DNA of 64,000 nucleotides from Pseudokineococcus marinus (GTDB lineage Bacteria > Actinomycetota > Actinomycetes > Actinomycetales > Quadrisphaeraceae), in contig NZ_JBBHZZ010000001.1 in assembly GCF_037482405.1 (NCBI RefSeq), positions 62,001 to 126,000 of the forward strand. The letters are read 5' to 3'. The notes under the pieces were generated by a model. The model saw only the letters and a program-made list of their open reading frames with translations. It had not been told where the DNA came from and did no database searches. Positions within the stretch are counted from its first letter, which is position 1. Each line of letters opens with the position of its first letter. This document shows positions 8,256 through 16,781 of this stretch, piece by piece. A program made the translations under genes and the position numbers.

Positions 8256-10892
8256 TCAGCCCGCGGCCGCGCGCTCCGGGGCGGGGCCGTACGTCGTCGT
8301 CCGCTCGCGCACCGGCCGGCCGATGCCGTCGGCGATCTCGGTGATCTCCGCGACCGACTTCGCCGACCCGTGCTCGGAGCCCGCCATGCGGCTGATGGTC
8401 TCCTCCATGAGCGTGCCGCCGAGGTCGTCCGCGCCGCCGGTCAGCATCGCCCGGGTGCCCTCGACGCCGAGCTTCACCCACGAGGTCTGCACGTGGTCGA
8501 CCCGGCCGTGCAGCATGATCCGCGCGAGCGCGTGGACGGCGCGGTTGTCGCGCAGCGTCGGCCCCGGCCGCGCGATGCCCGCGAGGTACACCGGCGAGCT
8601 CGTGTGCACGAAGGGCAGCGGCACGAACTCGGTGAACCCGCCCGTGCGGTCCTGCACGCCGGCGAGCGTGCGCAGGTGGGCCACCCAGTGCCGCGGGTCG
8701 TCGACGTGGCCGTACATCATCGTGCTCGAGCTGCGCAGGCCGAGGGAGTGCGCCGTCTCGACGACGTCGACCCACGCCGCGGCGGGCAGCTTGCCCTTCG
8801 TCAGCACCCAGCGGACGTCGTCGTCGAGGATCTCCGCCGCCGTGCCGGGGATCGACCCGAGGCCCGCCGCCCGCACCTCCTCGAGCCACGCCCGCACCGG
8901 GACGCCGCGCTTGGCCGACGCCGTCGCGATCTCCATGGGCGAGAAGGCGTGGACGTGCATGTCCGGCACGGCGTCCTTCACGGCGCGGACGATGTCGACG
9001 TACGCCGTCGGCCCGAGGTCCGGCGAGATGCCGCCCTGCAGGCACACCTCCGTGGCGCCCCAGACGTCGCGCGCCTCGCGGGTGCGCTCGGAGATCTGCT
9101 CGAGCGAGAGCGTGTACGCGTCGGCGTCGGTCTTGCGCTGGGCGAAGGCGCAGAAGCGGCAGCCGACGTAGCAGACGTTGGTGAAGTTGATGTTCCGGTT
9201 CACCACGTAGGTGACGTCGTCCCCGACGACGTCGCGCCGCAGGCCGTCCGCGAGCGCGGTGACGGCGTCGAGCGCCGGGCCGTCGGCCGTCATGAGCGCG
9301 AGGTACTGCGCGTCCGAGAGCCCCGCGGGGTCGGCCTCGGCGGCGCGCAGGGCGGCGGCGACGCCCGAGTCCACCCGCGGGCCCGAGGGCGCGGGCCGGG
9401 CGCCGCCCCGCCGGTCCTGCGCCGGCACCCGCTCGGCGACGGCGTCCCAGTCGCCGTAGACCTCGTCGAAGTCGCTGCGGCGGTCGGCGCTGCGGCCGGT
9501 CGTGTCGACCTCGACGTGCAGCTCGGTGCGACCGGTGCCGCCGCCGCTCGCGACGAGCCCCCCGTCGGGCTCCTGCCACGGCAGCCCGACGGGCTGGGTG
9601 CTCGGGTCCGCCAGCCCGGTGGCCGGGTCGACGAGCGCGCGCACGTGCGGGTGCAGCCGGGGGTCGAGCCACGCCTCGTCGCGCTCGAGCGAGCCGAGGA
9701 CGTACCGCGGGTGCGTCGTGAGCCGCTGCGCCAGGCCGAGGCCCGCGTCCGCCGTCCAGCGCTCGAGGTCGTCGAGGTGCGGCCAGGGCCGCTCGGGGTT
9801 GACGTGGTCCGGCGTCACCGGCGAGACGCCGCCCCAGTCGTCGACGCCGGACGCCAGCAGCGCCGCGACGTCCTCGGGGTCGGAGAGGTTCGGCGGCGCC
9901 TGCAGGCTCACCGTCGGGCCGAGCAGCACGCGCGCGACGGCGAGGGTCGCCAGGTAGGTCTCGCGGTCGAGGTCGGGCGCCGCCTGCATCGCGGTGGCGT
10001 CCTTCGCCCGGAAGTTCTGGACGATGACCTCCTGGATCCCCCCGTACTCCCGGGCGACCCGGCGGATGGCGAGCAGGGAGTCGACCCGCTCGGCCGGCGT
10101 CTCGCCGATGCCGACGAGGATCCCCGTCGTGAAGGGCACGCCGACGCGCCCGGCGTCCTCGAGCACGCGCAGCCGCAGGGCCGGGTCCTTGTCGGGCGAG
10201 CCGTAGTGGGGGCCGCCGGGCTCGGACCACAGCCGGGTCGCCGTCGTCTCGAGCATCATCCCCATCGACGGGGCGACGGGCTTGAGGCGCTGCAGCTCCG
10301 ACCAGCTCATGACGCCGGGGTTGAGGTGCGGCAGGAGCCCCGTCTCCTCGAGCACGCGGACGGCCATGGCCCGCACGTAGGACAGCGTGTCGTCGTAGCC
10401 GTGCGCGTCGAGCCACTCGCGGGCGGCCGGCCAGCGGTCCTCGGGGCGGTCGCCGAGGGTGAAGAGCGCCTCGCGGCAGCCCTGCGCGGCGCCCTCGCGG
10501 GCGATGTCGAGCACCTCGTCGGGGCTGAGGTACGCCGCGGGCAGCCGGTGCGGCACGGTGACGAAGGTGCAGTAGTGGCACCGGTCGCGGCACAGCCGCG
10601 TGAGCGGGATGAAGACCTTGCGCGAGTAGGTGACGACACCGGGCCGCCCCTCGCGGGCCATCGCGGCGTCGCGGACGCGCACCGCGACCTCCTGCAGCGC
10701 GGCGAGGTCCTCGCCGCGGGCGTGCAGCAGCACCTCGGCCTCGGCGGCGTCGAGCGCCTTGCCGTCGCGGGCACGGGCCAGCGAGCGCCGCAGCTGCGCG
10801 GCGGTGGGCGGGGCGACCTCGGGCGGGGGGACCTGGGCCTGGGGACCTGCCGGGGCGGCGGGACGAGCGGACGGCGGGGGCAGCAGCGTCAC
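8256..10892 (-). CDS. fbiC: FO synthase (fused CofG-CofH), coenzyme F420 biosynthesis
   Basis: 878 residues carrying two radical-SAM domains. The N-terminal CofG half has the cluster motif Cys101-x3-Cys105-x2-Cys108 (CRDRCHYC). The CofH half has Cys574-x3-Cys578-x2-Cys581 (CYVGCRFC). The fused enzyme makes 7,8-didemethyl-8-hydroxy-5-deazariboflavin from tyrosine and a ribityl-uracil intermediate; this is the chromophore of F420 and of some photolyases. Fusion of the two halves is usual in Actinobacteria. The GTG start (VTLLPPPSAR) gives a short Pro/Ala leader. No other F420 genes are in the window. Confidence 0.95.
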   Translation of the reverse strand: MTLLPPPSARPAAPAGPQAQVPPPEVAPPTAAQLRRSLARARDGKALDAAEAEVLLHARGEDLAALQEVAVRVRDAAMAREGRPGVVTYSRKVFIPLTRLCRDRCHYCTFVTVPHRLPAAYLSPDEVLDIAREGAAQGCREALFTLGDRPEDRWPAAREWLDAHGYDDTLSYVRAMAVRVLEETGLLPHLNPGVMSWSELQRLKPVAPSMGMMLETTATRLWSEPGGPHYGSPDKDPALRLRVLEDAGRVGVPFTTGILVGIGETPAERVDSLLAIRRVAREYGGIQEVIVQNFRAKDATAMQAAPDLDRETYLATLAVARVLLGPTVSLQAPPNLSDPEDVAALLASGVDDWGGVSPVTPDHVNPERPWPHLDDLERWTADAGLGLAQRLTTHPRYVLGSLERDEAWLDPRLHPHVRALVDPATGLADPSTQPVGLPWQEPDGGLVASGGGTGRTELHVEVDTTGRSADRRSDFDEVYGDWDAVAERVPAQDRRGGARPAPSGPRVDSGVAAALRAAEADPAGLSDAQYLALMTADGPALDAVTALADGLRRDVVGDDVTYVVNRNINFTNVCYVGCRFCAFAQRKTDADAYTLSLEQISERTREARDVWGATEVCLQGGISPDLGPTAYVDIVRAVKDAVPDMHVHAFSPMEIATASAKRGVPVRAWLEEVRAAGLGSIPGTAAEILDDDVRWVLTKGKLPAAAWVDVVETAHSLGLRSSSTMMYGHVDDPRHWVAHLRTLAGVQDRTGGFTEFVPLPFVHTSSPVYLAGIARPGPTLRDNRAVHALARIMLHGRVDHVQTSWVKLGVEGTRAMLTGGADDLGGTLMEETISRMAGSEHGSAKSVAEITEIADGIGRPVRERTTTYGPAPERAAAG

Positions 10893-10981
10893 CGCAGCAC
10901 TCTCGCACGCGCCGACGCCCTCCCGTCCCCGCCGCTCGAGAGCGGGCCCGAGGGCGGGCGGGAGACCGGGGCGCGCCCGCG

Positions 10982-12331
10982 TCAGGCGCCCGGCAGGTGC
11001 CGGACGGCGCCCCGGCGCGGGAGGACGGCGAGCACGGGCACGACGGCGAGCAGCGCGAGGACGCCGACGACCGCCACGACCCCGCTGAGGACCCCGGCCG
11101 GGGCCGCGCCCGTGCCCTCGAGGTCGCCGGCCAGCGGGGCGAGCAGGACCACCAGGGCGCCGACGAGGGCCCCGGCCCGTCGCCCGGCGCCGAGAGCGGC
11201 GGCGGCCTCCCGCTCGGCCCCCTCGGGGCAGAGGATCGAGACCACGAGGCCCGTCGCCTGCACCGCCGCGCCGAGGCCGGCACCGACGAGCACGAGCGGC
11301 AGCAGCGCCAGCGGCGGCCCGTCGAGCAGGAGCCAGCCGACGAGGTAGGTGCCGGCCGCGGCCACGAGGGCGCCCGCCGTGCCCACCTGGGCGAGGCGGG
11401 GCTGCCGGCCCACCCGGGCGATCGCCGTCGTCGCGCCGACCACGCCGACCACCCCCGCGACGACCCCGGCGGCGACGAGCAGCCCGCGCAGGAGCGGCCG
11501 CTCGAGGTCGAGGAAGAGGACGGCGTCGACGAGCACGAGGACCGTGACGGCGCCGACGACGACGCCCACCACCGCGCCGAGGAGGACGACGCGGTGGCGC
11601 AGGACGGCCCACGAGGACGGCCCAGCGGCCGCCGGGGGCGGCGCCTCCCCGCGGGGCAGCGCCCGCACCGAGCGCAGCAGCACGAGCGCGACGACGGCGA
11701 GGACGGGCGCGAGCAGCGGCACGGCGCGCCAGCCGCCGGGCACGTCGGCGAGCAGCCCCCCGACGAGCGCGCCGAGCAGCGCGCCCACCCCGGTGACGAG
11801 CACGAGCGCGGCCTGGACCCGCACCTGCAGGGCGGCGGGCACGCCCCGCACGAGGGCCGCCCCCGCGCCGACGACGAGCGCACCGACGCCGACGCCCTGG
11901 GCCAGGCGGCCGAGGCCGACGGCGAGCAGCGAGCCGGGGGCGTCCCCCGCCGCCCCGGTGGGCAGCGGCGCGAGCGCCGTCGCGACGCCCCCGGCGACGA
12001 CGAGCGCCGCCGCCGCCCCGAGCAGGACCGGCCGCGGGCCGTGCCGCGAGAGCCGCGCCGCCAGCGGGACGGCGACGACGAGGCCGACCACCCCCGCGCC
12101 GACGGGCAGCGCGAGCGCGCGCTCCAGCTCGAGGTCCAGGGCCATCTCGGGTAGCGCGACGGCGACGGCGAGGAGGTCGAGGGCCGCGAGCAGCGTCGCG
12201 ACGAGCACGCCGGCGAGCACCGAGCGGGCCTGCTGCGGGGAGGCCGGCTGGGGGAAGGCCGAGTGCAGGGAGGACTGCCGCGGCTCCGACGGAGGGGTCG
12301 GCGACGACGGCGGGCTGACGGGGTCGCTCAC
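10982..12331 (-). CDS. MFS transporter (probable efflux)
   Basis: 449 residues with a GTG start (VSDPVSPPSSP). After a polar tail of about 40 residues there are 12 to 14 hydrophobic helices, beginning SVLAGVLVATLLAALDLLAVAVAL. The A-L-D-x-x-x motif in helix 1 and the length match drug:H+ antiporters of the DHA2-like group. It sits 124 bases after the riboswitch-controlled aminotransferase on the same strand and may be co-transcribed with it. The substrate is unknown. Confidence 0.82.
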   Translation of the reverse strand: MSDPVSPPSSPTPPSEPRQSSLHSAFPQPASPQQARSVLAGVLVATLLAALDLLAVAVALPEMALDLELERALALPVGAGVVGLVVAVPLAARLSRHGPRPVLLGAAAALVVAGGVATALAPLPTGAAGDAPGSLLAVGLGRLAQGVGVGALVVGAGAALVRGVPAALQVRVQAALVLVTGVGALLGALVGGLLADVPGGWRAVPLLAPVLAVVALVLLRSVRALPRGEAPPPAAAGPSSWAVLRHRVVLLGAVVGVVVGAVTVLVLVDAVLFLDLERPLLRGLLVAAGVVAGVVGVVGATTAIARVGRQPRLAQVGTAGALVAAAGTYLVGWLLLDGPPLALLPLVLVGAGLGAAVQATGLVVSILCPEGAEREAAAALGAGRRAGALVGALVVLLAPLAGDLEGTGAAPAGVLSGVVAVVGVLALLAVVPVLAVLPRRGAVRHLPGA

Positions 12332-12402
12332 GGGGAGCGAGGGTAGGTGCCCGGCGGTGACGGCTCCGCCGCGCCGGGACCCGCCGGCCCTCCTCGGCCT
12401 CC

Positions 12403-12447
12403 GGGTCCCCTCGCCCCGGGTCCCCTCGCCGCAGGTCCCCTCGCCCC
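12403..12447. repeat. 15-bp tandem repeat, three copies
   Basis: Three near-identical units (consensus gggtcccctcgcccc) lie in the spacer between the aminotransferase stop and the MFS start. The first two are contiguous and the third differs slightly at the junction. There is no coding role; the position is at the 3' end of the upstream gene. Confidence 0.75.
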
Positions 12448-12455
12448 GGGGCCCG

Positions 12456-13976
12456 TCAGCCGCCGCAGGGACGGGCGGCGGCCGCGCGGGCCGTCGGGTC
12501 GCCCCACTCGGGCCAGGGCCGCGGGTCGTCGACGGGCGCCCAGCGGCCCTCGACGAGCGCGTACTCCCACCCGGGGCCCTCGGCGACGAGCGCGCGGAGG
12601 GCGGCGACGAGGCGGTCGACGTCGTCGGCCCGGGACCCGACGCCGACGCTCGCCCGCACGGCGCCCTCCCGCAGGCCGAGGCGCTCGAGGAGCGGGTGGG
12701 CGCAGAAGCGCCCGTCCCGCACGCCGATGCCGTGCTCGGCCGACAGGACGGCCGCGACGAGGCCGGGGGCGACGCCGTCGACGGTGAAGGTGACGACGCC
12801 GATGGCCGACGGCGCCCCCTCGAGCGAGTGGTGCACCCGCACGCCCGGCACGCCCGCCAGGCCGTCCACGAGGCGCTCGCGCAGCGCCCGCTCGTGCGCC
12901 TCGAGCGCGCCACCGGCGAGCGCCTGCAGCGCGTCGCAGGCCGCGGCGAGCGCGGCGACGCCGAGGACGTTGGGCGTGCCGCCCTCGTGCCGGGCGGGCG
13001 CGGCGGCCCACCGGACGTCGTCGACGCCGACCTCGGCGACCGCCCCGCCGCCGGCCAGGTAGGGCGTGCCGTCGTCGAGCCAGTCGCGGCGCCCGACGAG
13101 CGCGCCCGCACCGAAGGGCGCGTACAGCTTGTGGCCGGAGAGGGCCACCCAGTCGACGCCGTCGCGGGCCACGTCGACCGCCCGGTGCGGCGCCAGCTGG
13201 GCGGCGTCGACGGCGAGGCGGGCGCCGGCGGCGTGCGCGAGGTCGGCGAGCCGGCGCAGCGGCAGCTCCTCCCCCGTGACGTTGCTCGCGCCGGTGACGG
13301 CGAGCAGCGACGTCGGCTCGGCGGCCAGGGCGTCCGCGAGGACGGCCAGCGTCCCCTCGAGGGTCGGTGCGGCCTCGACGACGCGCGAGGTGACGCCCCG
13401 GTGGCCCTGCGTGCGCCACGGCAGGAGGTTGGCGTGGTGCTCGAGGTCGAGGACGAGCACCGAGCCGCCGTCGGGGACGCAGCCGGCGAGGACGGCGAGG
13501 GCGTCGGTCGTGCTCCGCGTCCAGACGACGACGTCGTCCGCGCGGGCCCCGACGAAGCCGCCGACGACGTCGCGCGCCCCCTCGAGGACGGCCGTGCTCA
13601 CCTGCGAGGCGTACCCGGCGCCGCGGTGGACGCTGGCGTACAGCGGCAGGACCCGCTCGACGTGGTCGGCGACCCAGCACAGGGCGGGCGCGCTGGCCGC
13701 GACGTCGAGGTTGGCGTAGCGGGCCGTGCCCCCGGTGACGAGCGGCACCTGCTCCTCGCCGCCGACGACGGGCAGCAGCGGCTCGTCGCCGGGCGCGGGC
13801 GCGGTGCGGGCGCGGGGCACCGCCGGCCCTGACGGCTCCGACGGGGCGCCCGCCTCCTCGCGAGGCGGGGCGGGGGGCGGCACGACGGCGAGGCGCCGGG
13901 CGGGCGGGGCCGCCGCCACAGCTCGGTCGACGGCCCGGTCGAGGGCGCGGTCAGCGACGACGGGGTGCGTGCTCAT
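12456..13976 (-). CDS. Class-V PLP aminotransferase / cysteine desulfurase-like, SAM-riboswitch controlled
   Basis: 506 residues. An unusual Ala/Pro-rich leader of ~85 residues comes before the fold-type I core, which starts ARYANLDVAASAPAL. The PLP-binding lysine is in LSGHKLYAPFGAGALVG, and the cofactor Asp/Gln lie in LAVDAAQLAPH. Substrate-side residues resemble the SufS/CsdA branch (cysteine desulfurase or selenocysteine lyase), but a persulfide loop Cys is not obvious: the late Cys lies in DGRFCAHPLL. The protein ends PCGG, a possible C-terminal sulfur-carrying tail. A SAM-IV riboswitch lies just upstream, so expression should respond to SAM, which points to sulfur amino acid metabolism. 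Confidence 0.8.
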   Translation of the reverse strand: MSTHPVVADRALDRAVDRAVAAAPPARRLAVVPPPAPPREEAGAPSEPSGPAVPRARTAPAPGDEPLLPVVGGEEQVPLVTGGTARYANLDVAASAPALCWVADHVERVLPLYASVHRGAGYASQVSTAVLEGARDVVGGFVGARADDVVVWTRSTTDALAVLAGCVPDGGSVLVLDLEHHANLLPWRTQGHRGVTSRVVEAAPTLEGTLAVLADALAAEPTSLLAVTGASNVTGEELPLRRLADLAHAAGARLAVDAAQLAPHRAVDVARDGVDWVALSGHKLYAPFGAGALVGRRDWLDDGTPYLAGGGAVAEVGVDDVRWAAAPARHEGGTPNVLGVAALAAACDALQALAGGALEAHERALRERLVDGLAGVPGVRVHHSLEGAPSAIGVVTFTVDGVAPGLVAAVLSAEHGIGVRDGRFCAHPLLERLGLREGAVRASVGVGSRADDVDRLVAALRALVAEGPGWEYALVEGRWAPVDDPRPWPEWGDPTARAAAARPCGG

Positions 13977-14020
13977 GGGGGTCTCCTGCGGCGTCCACCG
14001 GACCCGGAGGTCCGCGCTTG

Positions 14021-14125
14021 CCGCACCAGGGCCGGTGCGGCCAGGTCCTCACCCGGGGCACCCCACCGCGGAGGAGGGTTGCCGGCCAGCGAGCCGGGGC
14101 TTGTCGCTGGCGCTCTTGACCTGCC
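14021..14125 (-). promoter_or_regulatory. SAM-IV riboswitch
   Basis: On the minus strand the leader reads ggtcaagagcgccagcgac, then aagccccggctcgctgg, ccggcaaccctcc, ggtggggtgccccgggtga and ggacc. This is the SAM-binding core shared by the S-box clan in its actinobacterial SAM-IV form: closing helix P1 (ggtc/gacc), the P2 hairpin and the P3 arm. The hairpin gcaccggccctggtgc follows (14021-14040), as expected for the extra pseudoknotted helix of SAM-IV. The aminotransferase ATG is about 44 bases further on, so control is probably of translation. Confidence 0.85.
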
Positions 14126-14341
14126 GACGACGCTAGGGCACCCGCCGCCGGCCGCACCACCCCTCGGGACGGCCGTCCCGCCATCCGGGACGCGAGGCCG
14201 CGCCGCCACCCGGACGGACGTGTCGACGTCGCCCTCCGCCCGCCGCGTCCGACGTGGAGGTGACGCCTCCTTCGCCTTCGACGCCCCTCGGCGGGCGAGT
14301 CGTCGCCGGTCCGGCCTCTGCGCGCCTCGGAGGGCGCACCC
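14126..14341. other. Intergenic region with the riboswitch promoter
   Basis: About 215 bases lie between the 3' end of the crcB pair and the SAM-IV leader. Both flanking transcripts run on the minus strand, so this segment should hold the promoter of the aminotransferase unit. Near its edge, tagcgt (minus strand, just before the riboswitch) could be a -10 element. I see nothing else in it. Confidence 0.35.
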
Positions 14342-14728
14342 TCAGAGGGCGCGGCCGAGCACCAGGCCGAGCGCGGCCGCGAGGGTGCTGACGACGACGG
14401 TGGCGGCGGCCGCCGCGGCCGCGGCGCCGACGCGGCGCTGCTCGAGCAGGCGCAGCACCTCGACGACGGCGGTGCCGAAGGTCGTGAAGCCGCCGCAGAA
14501 CCCGGTGGCGAGCACGGCCGCCGCGGCGGCGTCGGACGCGGGCGCGGCGGGCCCGCCCAGCAGCCCGGTGACGAGGCCGATGAGCAGCGAGCCGAGCACG
14601 TTGACGACCGCGGTGCCCCACGGCAGACGGCCCCCGAGGCGGGTGCGCACCTCGCCGTCCACGACGACGCGCACGACGGCGCCCACCCCGCCGGCCAGGG
14701 CGACGAGCACGACGACCGCCCCGCTCAC
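14342..14728 (-). CDS. crcB: Fluoride channel subunit CrcB/Fluc (first of pair)
   Basis: 128 residues with four helices. The conserved Fluc signature GFCGGFTTFGT is complete, including the Phe box and TTF. The GTG start (VSGAVVVLVALAGG) overlaps the upstream crcB stop by 4 bases. Fluc proteins are dual-topology dimers that export fluoride; paired genes like these encode heterodimers with fixed opposite orientations. Confidence 0.92.
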   Translation of the reverse strand: MSGAVVVLVALAGGVGAVVRVVVDGEVRTRLGGRLPWGTAVVNVLGSLLIGLVTGLLGGPAAPASDAAAAAVLATGFCGGFTTFGTAVVEVLRLLEQRRVGAAAAAAAATVVVSTLAAALGLVLGRAL

Positions 14729-15159
14729 GAGCGCCGCCCGCGCGGCCACCGGGCGGCCAGCGCCACGCCCGCGGCGGCGGCCGCGACGCCCACGACGAGC
14801 GTCGTCGTCGCGTAGGCGACGGCGAGCCCGGGCGAGCCCGCCCCGGAGAGCCGCACCGTCTCGAGGGCGAGCGCGCTCGTCGTCGTCAGCCCGCCGAGCA
14901 GGCCCGAGCCGACGACGACGCGCACGGCCCGCCGACGGCCGACGTCGGGGCCCGCGCGCAGCAGCGCCTCGAGCAGGGCCCCCAGGAGGAGGGCGCCGAC
15001 GGCGTTGACGAGCAGCGTCCCCCACGGCCAGCCGCCCTCCGCGTGCGGGAGCGCCCGCCCCGCGGCCCAGCGCAGCGCGGTCCCGACCGCCCCGCCGAGC
15101 AGGACGCCGAGGAGCAGCCCTGGGGACCGGTGCGGGGGGCGCCCCGTCGGCGCGCTCAC
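14725..15159 (-). CDS. crcB: Fluoride channel subunit CrcB/Fluc (second of pair)
   Basis: 144 residues with a GTG start and four predicted helices. The signature region reads GLLGGLTTTSAL, so the Phe of the TTF motif found in its partner is replaced by Thr. In heterodimeric Fluc pairs one subunit often loses some pore residues, which fits here. The two genes form a coupled unit. No fluoride riboswitch is visible in the 51 bases upstream. Confidence 0.9.
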   Translation of the reverse strand: MSAPTGRPPHRSPGLLLGVLLGGAVGTALRWAAGRALPHAEGGWPWGTLLVNAVGALLLGALLEALLRAGPDVGRRRAVRVVVGSGLLGGLTTTSALALETVRLSGAGSPGLAVAYATTTLVVGVAAAAAGVALAARWPRGRRS

Positions 15160-15210
15160 GCGGCGCTCCTCACGGGGTGCTGGTCGCGCGTGCGGGGAGG
15201 GGACGTCGGC

Positions 15211-15678
15211 TCAGACGTCGGTGACGGTGAGCTCGCCGACCATGCTCGGGTGGGGGTCGCACCGGTAGACGTAGTCGCCGGGCTGGAGCGAGACCCGCCA
15301 CTGCGTGGTCGTCGTCTCCGGGACGGTCGTCGACTCGTCGACGCCGGGGCCCTCGAGGTGGACGTTGTGCGTCGTGGACGGGTCCTCCACCTCGACGACG
15401 TAGTCGCCCGCCGGCAGCTCGGTGACCTCCTCGCCGCTCGCGTCGACGAGGGAGATGACGTAGGCCTCGGGGTCGTCGGGGGTCCCGACGGAGGCGGTGA
15501 GGACGGGGACGGACGCGTCCGCCGCCGCGCCGGACTCGGCCGGCGCACCGCCCGCGGACGGCGACGCGGCGGACGACGGCTCGGCGGCGGGGGCGCCCGC
15601 CGGCTCCGACGCGTCGTCGCCGCAGCCGGCGGTCGCGAGGACCAGCAGCGCGGCGAGGGCCAGGGCGGGTGCTCTCAC
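15211..15678 (-). CDS. Cupredoxin-like lipoprotein
   Basis: 155 residues with a GTG start preceded by a strong ggagg. The signal peptide ends in the lipobox LATAGC, with Cys19 acylated. A Ser/Ala/Pro linker follows, then a plastocyanin/azurin-like beta sandwich. The type-1 copper ligands are visible as His in TTHNVHLEG, Cys in YRCDPH, then His and Met (DPHPSMVGELTV). It probably carries an electron or copper outside the membrane. Confidence 0.85.
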   Translation of the reverse strand: MRAPALALAALLVLATAGCGDDASEPAGAPAAEPSSAASPSAGGAPAESGAAADASVPVLTASVGTPDDPEAYVISLVDASGEEVTELPAGDYVVEVEDPSTTHNVHLEGPGVDESTTVPETTTTQWRVSLQPGDYVYRCDPHPSMVGELTVTDV

Positions 15679-15719
15679 GTCGACCTCCGGGAGGGGCGGG
15701 GCGGTCCTGCGCCGCCACT

Positions 15720-16700
15720 CTAGGCAGGTCGCCCCCGGCGCCCGCCGACCCCGTCGGCCACCGCGAGGGCCAGCAGGTCGCGGGCGGCGCCCGCCGGGGG
15801 CGTCGCGCCGCCGCGCCAGACCGCGCGCAGCGTGCGCCGCAGGTCGACGCCGCGCACGGGGACGGCGACGAGGCGGCCGAGGGCCAGCTCGTCGGCGACG
15901 TCGAGGCTGCTCAGCGCCCCGGGGGCGACGCCCGCGACGACGGAGGCCCGCACGGCGGCCGCGCTGGCGACGACGAGCGCGGGCTCGGCCACGTCGTGCC
16001 CCGCGGGCAGGGCCTCGGCGAGGGCCCGGCGCAGCGCCGACCGGGTGCCCGAGCCGCTCTCCCGGCTCACGAGCGGCGTCGCCGCCAGCTCGGCCGCCGT
16101 GATGCCGCTGCGACGCCGCGCCCACGGGTGCTCCGGCGCGACGACGACGACGAGCCGGTCGGCCGCGACGTCGCGCGCGGCGAGCCCCTCGGGCGCCTCC
16201 GGGCCCTCGACGACGCCGAGGTCGACCTCGCCGGCCCGCACGAGGGCGGCGACCTCCTCGCTGTTCGTCGTCCGCAGCGCCACCCGGGCCGGGGCGCGGC
16301 CGGCCTCCCGCTCGCGCCGGGCCGCCTCGGCGAGCCAGCGCGGCACGAGGTGCTCGGCGGCCGTGAGCGAGGCGGCCAGTCGCAGGTGGGTGGCGGCGTC
16401 CTGGCGCAGCGCCGTCGCCGCCGCGTCGAGGTGGGCGGCGGCGTCGAGGACGGCGTCGGCCCACCGGGCGATGAGCTCGCCGGCGGGGGTCAGCCGCGAG
16501 CCGCGCGCCCCGCGCAGGACGAGCGGGACGCCGACGAGCGCCTCGGTCGAGCGCAGGCGCGCCGAGGCGGCCTGCTGGGTGGTGCCGCAGGCGGCGCCCG
16601 CCGCTCCCAGCGACCCCAGGTCGCGCACCGCGACGAGCAGCTGGAGGGCCCGCAGGTCGGGCACGCGGTCGCCGAGCACGCCCGAGGCTCGCACCACCAC
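15720..16700 (-). CDS. LysR-family transcriptional regulator
   Basis: 326 residues. The N-terminal winged helix-turn-helix (LRALQLLVAVRDLGSLGAAGAAC then TTQQAASARLRSTEALVGVPL) is followed by a two-lobed periplasmic-binding-like effector domain. It is transcribed divergently from the TDT transporter gene with 81 bases between starts. That is the standard arrangement for a LysR regulator and its target, so it probably controls the transporter. The effector is unknown. Confidence 0.9.
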   Translation of the reverse strand: MVVRASGVLGDRVPDLRALQLLVAVRDLGSLGAAGAACGTTQQAASARLRSTEALVGVPLVLRGARGSRLTPAGELIARWADAVLDAAAHLDAAATALRQDAATHLRLAASLTAAEHLVPRWLAEAARREREAGRAPARVALRTTNSEEVAALVRAGEVDLGVVEGPEAPEGLAARDVAADRLVVVVAPEHPWARRRSGITAAELAATPLVSRESGSGTRSALRRALAEALPAGHDVAEPALVVASAAAVRASVVAGVAPGALSSLDVADELALGRLVAVPVRGVDLRRTLRAVWRGGATPPAGAARDLLALAVADGVGGRRGRPA

Positions 16701-16781
16701 CTCTCAGCCACAAGCGGAGGCTGTGGGGTCACGCGCCCGAGGGGGCTACCGGGCCCTCTCCGCCGGCCGCACGCTCGACGC

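Noticed and set aside
7398..11348. A 1316-residue open frame on the plus strand
   Set aside because: It crosses surE, fbiC and the MFS gene in antisense. Long shadows like this are expected at very high GC.
15160..15210. Fluoride riboswitch before the crcB pair
   Set aside because: The 51 bases upstream lack the conserved fluoride aptamer core.
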